In this document: positions 1-5,055 of the stretch, in pieces
How positions within the stretch are numbered: position 1 is the stretch's first letter
How the letters are laid out: every line of letters starts with the position of its first letter
NCBI GenBank assembly: GCA_029938745.1
Contig: JAOZUJ010000070.1
Coordinates: 1 to 5,055, forward strand
From: Candidatus Moraniibacteriota bacterium
GTDB taxonomy: Bacteria > Patescibacteriota > Minisyncoccia > Moranbacterales > GCA-2747515
Reading direction: 5' to 3'
Length of the DNA stretch: 5,055 bases
Program-made: the position numbers and the translations under genes
The notes under the pieces: generated by a model
Told to the model about the DNA's origin: nothing
Seen by the model: only the letters and a program-made list of their open reading frames with translations
The model's database searches: none

Positions 1-788
1 ACTGGCGACCTCCCTCTTCCCTCAATTTTTAACACTTGCACACCTGAACGCAACACCTCATCCAAAATATCAATTGTACAAATATCAGCTGCACTCATGA
101 TGTATTGATTATCTACTACAAGTTCTTGGCCAGTTTCCACATCAGTTACTTTATACTTTGCACGACAATTTTGCCGACACGCACCACGATTTGCACTAGA
201 ATTATCCGTATATAAACTCATCCAACAACGACCAGACTGTGCCACACAAAGTGCGCCATGCGCAAATGCTTCAATTTCCATCTGTCGCCCTTCGTTTCCT
301 TGTAAATTATTTTTATTTATTTGCTCATAAATATTTTTAATTTGTTCTAAATTGAGTTCCCGTGCAAGTACAACACGATTTGTAAACTGTGCAAAAAATT
401 CCACAGTTTCATAATTTGAAATAGAAAACTGTACAGACATGTGCACTGGCATTTTGATCTCATTGCAATAATTCACACATGCAAAATCAAATGCAATAAT
501 TGCATCAATATCATTTTCTTTTGCACTGTCAATAATTTTTTTCATTACAACAATATCATGATCATAAAGAAGCGTATTTACAACAAGATATGTCTTTACA
601 TCACTCTCATGTGCAATTTTTGCAATTTCACCCAAGTCTTCAATTGTCATATTATGTGCAGCCTTGGCCCGCATATTGAGCTGTGTCACGCCAAAATACA
701 CACTATCAGCTCTAGCATTAATTGCTGCTGCTAGTGACTCAAAACTCCCAACAGGTGCCATCACCTCTGTATTTTTCGGTTCGATCAT
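1..788 (-). CDS. Peptidase U32 family protein (probable RNA hydroxylation factor), 3' end outside window
   Basis: An open frame runs from ATG at 788-786 to the left edge without a stop: 262 complete codons, C-terminus missing. The N-terminus (EVMAPVGSFESLAAAINARA, then DSVYFG) is the typical U32 opening. Residues 173-191 (EAFAHGALC....GRCWMS) fit the U32 signature E-x-F-x2-G-[SA]-[LIVM]-C-x4-G-x-C-x-[LIVM]-S exactly. Cys181, Cys188, Cys204 and Cys208 are the four cysteines expected to hold an iron-sulfur cluster. The visible end, LKIEGRGRSP, is the conserved core motif before the family's C-terminal region. Characterised members are TrhP/YegQ (tRNA 5-hydroxyuridine at position 34) and RlhA/YdcP (23S rRNA hydroxycytidine); others were described as collagenase-like proteases. 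The missing C-terminus prevents a choice, so no symbol is given. No signal peptide is seen, so it is probably cytoplasmic. The start at 788 is preferred because Met10 would cut into the first beta strand. It has no Shine-Dalgarno sequence and lies just behind a TATAAT box. Confidence 0.9.
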   Translation of the reverse strand, partial: MIEPKNTEVMAPVGSFESLAAAINARADSVYFGVTQLNMRAKAAHNMTIEDLGEIAKIAHESDVKTYLVVNTLLYDHDIVVMKKIIDSAKENDIDAIIAFDFACVNYCNEIKMPVHMSVQFSISNYETVEFFAQFTNRVVLARELNLEQIKNIYEQINKNNLQGNEGRQMEIEAFAHGALCVAQSGRCWMSLYTDNSSANRGACRQNCRAKYKVTDVETGQELVVDNQYIMSAADICTIDILDEVLRSGVQVLKIEGRGRSP

Positions 789-794
789 AAAAAT

Positions 795-800
795 ATTATA
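795..800 (-). promoter_or_regulatory. Candidate -10 box (TATAAT) of the U32 gene, possibly giving a leaderless mRNA
   Basis: A perfect TATAAT on the minus strand ends six bases before the ATG at 788, so a start seven bases downstream of the box would fall on the A of the ATG itself. No good -35 hexamer sits at 16-18 bases; TTGTGT at 830-825 is too far. The surrounding sequence is AT-rich, so chance occurrence is possible. The gene needs its own promoter, since a terminator lies upstream at 859-886. Confidence 0.45.
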
Positions 801-858
801 TAAAAATCAGTAAATTGCATAATAACACAAATTCACACTTATTCCAAGTATTCAATAC

Positions 859-886
859 AAAAAAGGACAGGTTTCAAAACCTGTCC
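859..886 (-). terminator. Rho-independent terminator after the surface-protein gene
   Basis: A perfect 10-base inverted repeat (GGACAGGTTT at 865-874, AAACCTGTCC at 877-886) is separated by two bases, so the real loop is probably 4-6 bases. On the minus strand it is followed by six T (864-859). It lies about 50 bases after the stop of the surface-protein gene and before the U32 gene. Upstream on the minus strand, GTAGG precedes the stem, so the hairpin sits in an ATTGTAGGGACAGG context that resembles a dispersed palindromic repeat (see findings). Confidence 0.85.
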
Positions 887-938
887 CTACAATATTCGCC
901 TTAAACGATTTGAACATCTAAAACGCTTTCAACGTTTC

Positions 939-3749
939 TTATGGTTTTGTCTCGATCATTCTTCCACTAGTACAATCTGCGTTTGAGTTACATGTCGATG
1001 AACAATCTTTTGCAGTTTTTGCACCTGATTTTGGCATTGCCTGACATGTCTCTTGTGCATTACATGATTTTTCTGTGCAATATCCATTTATGTACACGGT
1101 GTCTTTATTATCACATGGCGGACTTACGCATGAATCATGATTACATGGCGGACTTGTACATGAATTATTTAAGCTTCTTGTACATTCAACTGGGATTTCT
1201 ATCGAATCCTGTCCTTGTGTTATATTCGTTATTTGTGTGCTACCTGTTGTAGCACTAAATGACCCTTCTCCATCTGGTGTTTCACACGTAAACTCAGCTG
1301 CACACATTCCTGATGCATTTACGCTTACATCAACTGTTGCAGGATCTCCATTTGTTGGCCACGGGAAAGGATTTGGATTAACCTGTGCTGTAAAATCAAA
1401 ACATTTTGCGCTACAAACTTCGTCATTATGAGATGGATTTTCTCCTATTTTCAAACAATCCCAAGTCCAAGGACCCATATCAGTTACTTCTTGAAAATTA
1501 GTTGGTGTACCTGAGGCACACAAATCTGACTCTCCTGGCTCTGCATCTAGCACAGCACCATTGAATTCACTATTACAAACACCAGGAGCCTCATTGGGCA
1601 TGCGACATTCGGCACTACTAACATCTGTACAACTCCACACCCACCAACCCTCAATAAGATGTGGTGGTGGTGGATATGTATCCTGCAAAGCTTGCTTTTC
1701 TGTAGCCGTAGGAGGATGAGACATCTGAGATAAAATTTCACCTCGCAATGTGTACGTTTCAGTAGCTACGGTTGGAGTGCCTGTAGTACACAACTGTGAT
1801 TGATCTGGTTTTCCAGCACTAATGTCAATATTATCATACGGCGCACATTCGCCAGCAGGAAAATAATATTCACATTTATTATCGTTTGAACATTCGTCAT
1901 CTGTAGCACGTCTCCACTCAAAATTTTCAGTAAGATTATCCTCACTTCCAGAACATATAATTCCTTCTGCTGGCACAGTACTCATACACCTTGGTGGACA
2001 ATCTTCAGCTTCATAACTTATACTCCAATGTGTCACACCAGCATCACCTGGATCCCAACTACGTTGCCAATCCTGCGCTTTAAATGTAATTGTATATATA
2101 CCGGGCTCAGAAGGCACATTAAATTTTCCATTACTTATGGTAAAACTTGAAGTTACCCATTGATTTCCATAATTGTGCCAACCACTACTCCAACCTCCAT
2201 ATCCAACTGCTGTCACATTTGACTTCAAATCTGCATTACTACAACTCCACCGCTTATGGCTACCCGTAATATCAAATTCATCGCCAACACACATCTTACT
2301 CAAAGGTGTATTAATTGTAAGTGTTGGTGTAAGTCCAAATTGACCATAACCACTGAGAAGAGTTGCGTTCCTCGCTTCCGCATCACTTACGCTCAAAATA
2401 CTAAAAGCTGGCAAGAGAATTAATAATAAAACCAAAAAACTACCTTTTCTTATAAACCATATTGCCATAGCTATAAATGGTGCCATAATGATAAATACAA
2501 TCACTAGCCAGGAGATTTTATTTTTTGTTGATGTTATTTGCTTACCTTCATTTATGTTTTGACTGTCATTGACAATGCTGTCTTTATAACTTTCAATAAC
2601 ATTACCATCTGCGTCTATCACTTCAATGTTAACATTCATGGTACTTGCATCAATTGCTGATGTGAGAGCAATTGTTTCTGAAAAACCTTTATTATAATTA
2701 ATTTGATTGTTCCAATTAGCAATTTTTACACCAGTTTCATCTGTTAAATTTATTTTTGTATCCAAATACATATCTTGTGAATTTGTATTATCAATAATAT
2801 CAACAGTTTCACCAGAATAATTCAGGATTACAGACAAGTCAGCATCCTTCTTGAGAATAAAATTATTTATATCAACACCCTCATATTCAACACTATGCAT
2901 ATTAACCATTGAACCATCTACGATATAATGAAATGTAGTTAACTGTGATGTTGGTGTGTCTTCTGCATCTTCAACCGTCAAAATACCATTATAAATACCT
3001 GGTGCATCACCATCAGATTGAATCATAAAAGAAAGATCTTTGTTTAATCCTGGCTTTAAAGTAAATTTATTTTCATATTTCTTTATTACCTCTCCTCCAA
3101 CATTTTTCTCATAAATAGAAGATACTAACAAAACATCTTTATCATTGGAATATGGATTGATTACATCAACATGTACATACGCAGGCCGATCATTTTTAAC
3201 TATTGGACCCTCTTGCAATGAAAGCTTTTTATCTTCTGCCTGCATATACGCATTTTCTACAACGTATTCTTCAGAGCCTACTCCAATAATATTAACATTA
3301 ACATCACCCCAAGAAAGCATTGTTCCTGTTTCATTTAATATTGCAACTCTTAAACCAAAATTTTCACCTGAAATATGTTTGGGCAGTGTATATAAAAAAT
3401 TAACTTCTTTGGTTTCCAATGAGCCCAAAGAAATGTTATCTACTTCATAAACATCAAAAGCTGATATTGCATTATGGTAATCACCATCTGTTTTAGTTAA
3501 TGTAACAGTATTGTTTAGAACGGGAATACTATAATTTCGCTCATTTCTAATCTTAAAAGTTCCTTTTATGACTTCGCCTAATTGATAATCCTCCTTATTC
3601 AAAGTTAATTCTATCATCTCTGTTGATGGCAAGTTGTTGATATAATCTATATATTCCTGTGTAAATTCTACTTTATCATCTTGTGCAAAAGCTGTTATTG
3701 TCATTGAACAGCCCAACATTATCACAAAAGATAGGAATTTTATTTTCAT
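939..3749 (-). CDS. Two-part exported protein: beta-sandwich half, membrane hairpin, Cys-rich repeat half
   Basis: I do not recognise a named family; 936 residues, TAA stop. Residues 1-22 are a Sec signal peptide (n-region MKIK, hydrophobic core, cut after AFA before QDD). Residues 26-400 contain no cysteine and look like about three Ig-like beta-sandwich domains (roughly 45-156, 162-278, 282-395). Residues 412-433 form a transmembrane helix; Arg434-Lys435 mark a cytoplasmic turn; residues 437-459 form a second hydrophobic stretch ending in SDAEA. Residues 474-582 look like another beta-sandwich domain (FNVPSEPGIYTITFKAQDW). Residues 584-936 are Cys-rich, with two LC..GTPT...W.W.C repeats and a tandem SPPC repeat; all 29 cysteines of the C-terminal half lie beyond residue 486. 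There is no C-terminal anchor or sorting signal. A surface or secreted role (adhesion, contact with a host cell) is inference from topology only. It is monocistronic: an extended -10 promoter lies at 3778-3786 and a terminator at 859-886. The leader of about 22 bases has no Shine-Dalgarno sequence. Confidence 0.9.
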   Translation of the reverse strand: MKIKFLSFVIMLGCSMTITAFAQDDKVEFTQEYIDYINNLPSTEMIELTLNKEDYQLGEVIKGTFKIRNERNYSIPVLNNTVTLTKTDGDYHNAISAFDVYEVDNISLGSLETKEVNFLYTLPKHISGENFGLRVAILNETGTMLSWGDVNVNIIGVGSEEYVVENAYMQAEDKKLSLQEGPIVKNDRPAYVHVDVINPYSNDKDVLLVSSIYEKNVGGEVIKKYENKFTLKPGLNKDLSFMIQSDGDAPGIYNGILTVEDAEDTPTSQLTTFHYIVDGSMVNMHSVEYEGVDINNFILKKDADLSVILNYSGETVDIIDNTNSQDMYLDTKINLTDETGVKIANWNNQINYNKGFSETIALTSAIDASTMNVNIEVIDADGNVIESYKDSIVNDSQNINEGKQITSTKNKISWLVIVFIIMAPFIAMAIWFIRKGSFLVLLLILLPAFSILSVSDAEARNATLLSGYGQFGLTPTLTINTPLSKMCVGDEFDITGSHKRWSCSNADLKSNVTAVGYGGWSSGWHNYGNQWVTSSFTISNGKFNVPSEPGIYTITFKAQDWQRSWDPGDAGVTHWSISYEAEDCPPRCMSTVPAEGIICSGSEDNLTENFEWRRATDDECSNDNKCEYYFPAGECAPYDNIDISAGKPDQSQLCTTGTPTVATETYTLRGEILSQMSHPPTATEKQALQDTYPPPPHLIEGWWVWSCTDVSSAECRMPNEAPGVCNSEFNGAVLDAEPGESDLCASGTPTNFQEVTDMGPWTWDCLKIGENPSHNDEVCSAKCFDFTAQVNPNPFPWPTNGDPATVDVSVNASGMCAAEFTCETPDGEGSFSATTGSTQITNITQGQDSIEIPVECTRSLNNSCTSPPCNHDSCVSPPCDNKDTVYINGYCTEKSCNAQETCQAMPKSGAKTAKDCSSTCNSNADCTSGRMIETKP
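1111..1170 (-). repeat. Tandem 30-base duplication encoding SC-x-SPPC twice
   Basis: Two adjacent 30-base units (1111-1140 and 1141-1170) share ACATGGCGGACTT and CATGAAT on the plus strand. On the coding strand they give NSCTSPPCNH followed by DSCVSPPCDN (residues about 862-881), placing cysteines 864, 869, 874 and 879 at regular spacing. This is an in-frame duplication inside the Cys-rich end of the surface protein. Confidence 0.8.
1401..1850 (-). repeat. Two divergent Cys/Trp protein repeats in the surface protein
   Basis: Residues 634-717 and 723-783 share one plan: a starting cysteine (C635 / C725), LC.(T/S)GTPT around C654 / C744, then W.W.C (WVWSC at 703-707, WTWDC at 761-765) and a closing cysteine (C715 / C779). 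Copy 1 is longer because of a roughly 25-residue insert containing a PPPP run (693-696). I recall similar units (LCS.GT....GPWTW.C) repeated many times in secreted proteins of CPR bacteria; their function is unknown to me. Disulfide pairing within each unit is inference. Confidence 0.7.
2373..2516 (-). other. Internal membrane hairpin with a second signal-peptide-like segment
   Basis: Residues 412-459 of the large protein. The first helix (from ISWLVIVFIIMAPF to about residue 433) would stop transfer. RKG at 434-436 then gives a positively charged cytoplasmic turn. SFLVLLLILLPAF followed by SILSVSDAEA has the n-h-c layout of a Sec signal peptide with an A-x-A site (A457-E-A459). If cut there, the Cys-rich half would be released while the N-terminal half stays anchored; if not, both halves face outward on a two-helix hairpin. 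Internal Met422 and Met428 have no Shine-Dalgarno sequence, so separate translation of the second half is not supported. Confidence 0.7.
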
Positions 3750-3777
3750 ATTTTTTATATTTTTATTTATTGTTTTT

Positions 3778-3786
3778 ATTATAGCA
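3778..3786 (-). promoter_or_regulatory. Extended -10 promoter of the surface-protein gene
   Basis: The minus strand reads TGCTATAAT, an extended -10 element (TGn plus a perfect TATAAT). Transcription would start near 3771, leaving an A/T-only leader of about 22 bases without Shine-Dalgarno sequence. The -35 region is poor (CTGCCC at 3807-3802 with 18 spacing, three of six matches) because it falls inside the terminator hairpin of the gene before; the TG extension may compensate. Confidence 0.65.
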
Positions 3787-3787
3787 C

Positions 3788-3816
3788 AAAAAAAACGACC
3801 AGGGCAGTCGTTTTTT
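3788..3816 (-). terminator. Terminator of the ribosomal protein operon, possibly bidirectional
   Basis: CGAC (3796-3799) pairs with GTCG (3807-3810) around a 7-base loop. Flanking A and T runs extend the stem to 10 pairs. On the minus strand the stem is followed by eight T (3795-3788), only about 20 bases after the L15 stop. On the plus strand T6 (3811-3816) follows it too, so it could work both ways, although no plus-strand gene is visible. Confidence 0.85.
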
Positions 3817-3834
3817 CATTTCAAGATGTATAAC

Positions 3835-4320
3835 TTATTTTTTCTTCTTTTTTGCTTCTTTTTTTGCTCTCTTCACTTTCTTTTTTGCAACATTAACTGT
3901 TCCACCAGCTTTTTCGATTTTTTCTTGTGCAGTTTTTGTGACGCCAACCTTATCATCAATTGTCAATTTCTTTGTGATATCACCATTTGCAACAATTCTC
4001 ACACCACTTCTCATTGTTTTTGCACGAAGAATTTTTTTATCAATACATGTTTCAATTGTTACTGTATCACCATCAGCATATAATGCATCAAGTTTCGTTA
4101 ATGAAACTGTGACTTTTTTTGCATGCGGTGATTTGAATCCACGATTTTTTTTCATCTTTTGTACAAGTGATGTTCGCCCACCCTCAAAAAGAGGATTTAC
4201 ATTTCCGCCACTTCGTGATTTTTGACCTTTCATGCCTTTACCACTATACGTACCACGTTTGCCACCGCGACCAATACGTTTTTTCTTTGTTGTTGTTATA
4301 GATAATTCGTGAATTTGCAT
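3835..4320 (-). CDS. rplO: 50S ribosomal protein L15
   Basis: L15 (uL15) is a large-subunit protein that binds 23S rRNA. This 161-residue product begins MQIHEL, followed by the glycine/basic loop RIGRGGKRGTYSGKG and KGQKSRSGG (residues 15-39), which are diagnostic for L15; the variant form of the loop resembles CPR sequences. The usual L15 end (EKIEKAGGTV, 133-142) is followed by a tail of about 17 residues that is almost only Lys, Ala and Arg (145-161). It follows rpsE after 21 bases with no rpmD between them, and no secY follows; a terminator closes the unit instead. The start is fixed by the conserved N-terminus. No Shine-Dalgarno sequence is present, only TATAATATAAT just before the ATG. 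The poly-A runs that encode the tail are prone to sequencing indels. Confidence 0.96.
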   Translation of the reverse strand: MQIHELSITTTKKKRIGRGGKRGTYSGKGMKGQKSRSGGNVNPLFEGGRTSLVQKMKKNRGFKSPHAKKVTVSLTKLDALYADGDTVTIETCIDKKILRAKTMRSGVRIVANGDITKKLTIDDKVGVTKTAQEKIEKAGGTVNVAKKKVKRAKKEAKKKKK

Positions 4321-4323
4321 ACA

Positions 4324-4334
4324 ATTATATTATA
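4324..4334 (-). promoter_or_regulatory. Overlapping TATAAT boxes between rpsE and rplO (weak candidate)
   Basis: TATAATATAAT on the minus strand contains two overlapping perfect -10 hexamers in the 21-base gap, the nearer one ending three bases before the rplO ATG. It might give extra, nearly leaderless rplO transcripts. It could equally be an AT-rich unstructured initiation region within one operon mRNA, and no -35 was identified. Confidence 0.25.
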
Positions 4335-4341
4335 CTTTAAT

Positions 4342-5055
4342 TTACTTTCCGCCCTTGAGTTCTTCTTGCCATTTTTCTAACTTTTCCCATTTTCCATCAC
4401 GTGCAAAAGCAGCTTGCTTAGTCCATGTGAACGGATCATGACTCGCAAGTCTATTATCCTCAAGCAATTTTGTAAGTGTGTCTTTCTTTGTATCCGCCAA
4501 AACTTCAAATGTTGTAATTTTATTCTGCACAAGTAAATCTGCGATTTTTGGACCAATGCCTTCAATTTTTGTCAAATCATCCTTTTTTGCGTCAACAGCT
4601 TTTTCCTTCTTTGTGTCTTTCTTTGCATCTTTTTTTGATTCTTCTGCATTTTCAGATTGCTTAGCTACTCGTAAATGTGTCAAAGCTTCAATCGTACAAC
4701 GAGCAACATTTAGCTTATTTGATGTCCCGTACGACTTTGCAACAACATCACGCACACCTGCAAGTTCAACAACAGTTCGCACTGCGCCACCTGCAATAAT
4801 ACCACGACCCTCTGCTGCTGGACGAAGTAAGATTCGTGCACTGCCAAGCTTTTGTTTTATATCATGCGCAATTGTATTTCCATCAAGATTCACTGTAATC
4901 ATGTTTTTTTGTGCATTAGCAACTGCTTTTTGAATTGCTTGTGATACATCTGTGCCTTTTGATACACCTACGCCAACTTTACCTTTGCGATTACCAATTA
5001 CCATCGTTGCACGAAAACGAAAACGACGTCCACCTTTTACCACACGTGTAACACG
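4342..5055 (-). CDS. rpsE: 30S ribosomal protein S5 with C-terminal HhH extension, 5' end outside window
   Basis: S5 (uS5) belongs to the small subunit and helps with decoding accuracy and mRNA unwinding at the entry channel. The frame is open to the right edge and starts mid-protein with RVTRVVKGGRRFRFRA, the conserved S5 N-terminal region; the GTG at 5043-5041 is therefore an internal Val codon, not the start. The N-terminal RNA-binding fold is followed by the C-terminal domain (ILLRPAAEGRGIIAGGAVRT, then ELAGVRDVVAKSYGT and the NVARCTIEAL helix). The S5 core ends near RVAKQ. A charged linker (about 4582-4656, KKDAKKDTKKEK) leads into a second domain not present in ordinary S5 (4345-4581). 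The visible part is 237 residues. It lies 21 bases upstream of rplO, in spc-operon order without rpmD. Confidence 0.96.
   Translation of the reverse strand, partial: RVTRVVKGGRRFRFRATMVIGNRKGKVGVGVSKGTDVSQAIQKAVANAQKNMITVNLDGNTIAHDIKQKLGSARILLRPAAEGRGIIAGGAVRTVVELAGVRDVVAKSYGTSNKLNVARCTIEALTHLRVAKQSENAEESKKDAKKDTKKEKAVDAKKDDLTKIEGIGPKIADLLVQNKITTFEVLADTKKDTLTKLLEDNRLASHDPFTWTKQAAFARDGKWEKLEKWQEELKGGK
4345..4581 (-). other. Helix-hairpin-helix domain fused to S5
   Basis: The last 79 residues (DDLTKIEGIGPKIADLL... to ELKGGK) contain the hairpin motif IEGIGPKIADLL, a second helical part, and the closing pattern DPFTWTKQAAFARDGKW..LE.WQEEL.GGK. From memory, the same module is attached to the C-terminus of ribosomal protein L21 in Bacteroidota and to some CPR ribosomal proteins. 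HhH motifs usually contact nucleic acid backbones, so an added rRNA contact is a reasonable inference. It is in frame with S5 through a Lys-rich linker. Confidence 0.85.

Noticed and set aside
759..761. Met10 as start of the U32 protein
   Set aside because: It would remove residues of the first conserved strand (EVMAPVG matches the family's ELLAPAG), and the GAGGTG before it is too close to serve as a ribosome binding site.
921..937. Small inverted repeat AAACG...CGTTT after the surface gene
   Set aside because: Only five pairs and no T-run behind it; the strong terminator at 859-886 explains the end.
1111..1170. 30-base repeats as a CRISPR array
   Set aside because: Two directly adjacent copies without spacers, inside a coding frame and in phase with it.
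3708..3710. Cys14 of the surface protein as a lipoprotein attachment site (MLGC)
   Set aside because: The -3 residue is Met and the -2 residue Leu, a poor lipobox, and a clear AFA signal-peptidase I site follows.
441..4933. Open frames on the plus strand (for example 441-734, 983-1252, 3145-3450, 3826-4083, 4478-4933)
   Set aside because: Each lies opposite a well-supported minus-strand gene and encodes low-complexity Cys/Phe/Ser-rich sequence with no recognisable domain; they are antisense shadows.
5041..5043. GTG as start codon of S5
   Set aside because: The residues before it (RVTR) continue the conserved S5 sequence to the window edge, so the gene starts outside.
1..5055. Alternative genetic code with TGA as Gly (Gracilibacteria/Absconditabacteria)
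   Set aside because: All genes read through with the standard code, no in-frame TGA is needed, and all visible stops are TAA.

Overview
The window looks like a piece of an AT-rich bacterial chromosome, most likely from the Patescibacteria / Candidate Phyla Radiation (CPR). Three things point there. Ribosomal proteins S5 and L15 are direct neighbours, with only 21 bases between them and no rpmD (L30); loss of L30 is a known CPR trait. The L15 N-terminus has a CPR-like form (IGRGGKRGTYSGKG). The large surface protein carries Cys/Trp repeats (LC..GTPT ... W.W.C) that I associate with CPR secreted proteins. The exact phylum cannot be fixed. All three genes whose end is visible stop with TAA, and no in-frame TGA was seen, so there is no sign of TGA recoding.

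All genes lie on the minus strand, so transcription runs from high to low coordinates. From right to left: the 3' part of rpsE (S5), which has an extra helix-hairpin-helix domain at its C-terminus; rplO (L15) with a lysine tail; a hairpin terminator closing the ribosomal operon; an extended -10 promoter directly next to that terminator; a 936-residue secreted/membrane protein; a second, palindromic terminator; a TATAAT box six bases before an ATG; and the 5' part of a U32-family protein that runs off the left edge.

The most unusual object is the 936-residue protein (939-3749). Its first half has a signal peptide, Cys-free beta-sandwich-like domains and a transmembrane helix. Directly after an Arg-Lys cytoplasmic turn comes a second sequence shaped like a signal peptide and ending in a signal-peptidase-like site. 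After that comes a Cys-rich half with 29 cysteines and internal repeats. It looks like two exported proteins fused in frame, and it may be cut into two products at the membrane. Base composition differs visibly between the halves.

The genes do not form one pathway. rpsE and rplO are the end of a ribosomal protein operon that has lost its usual continuation into secY. The surface protein and the U32 gene each appear to have their own promoter. None of the three visible start codons has a Shine-Dalgarno sequence.
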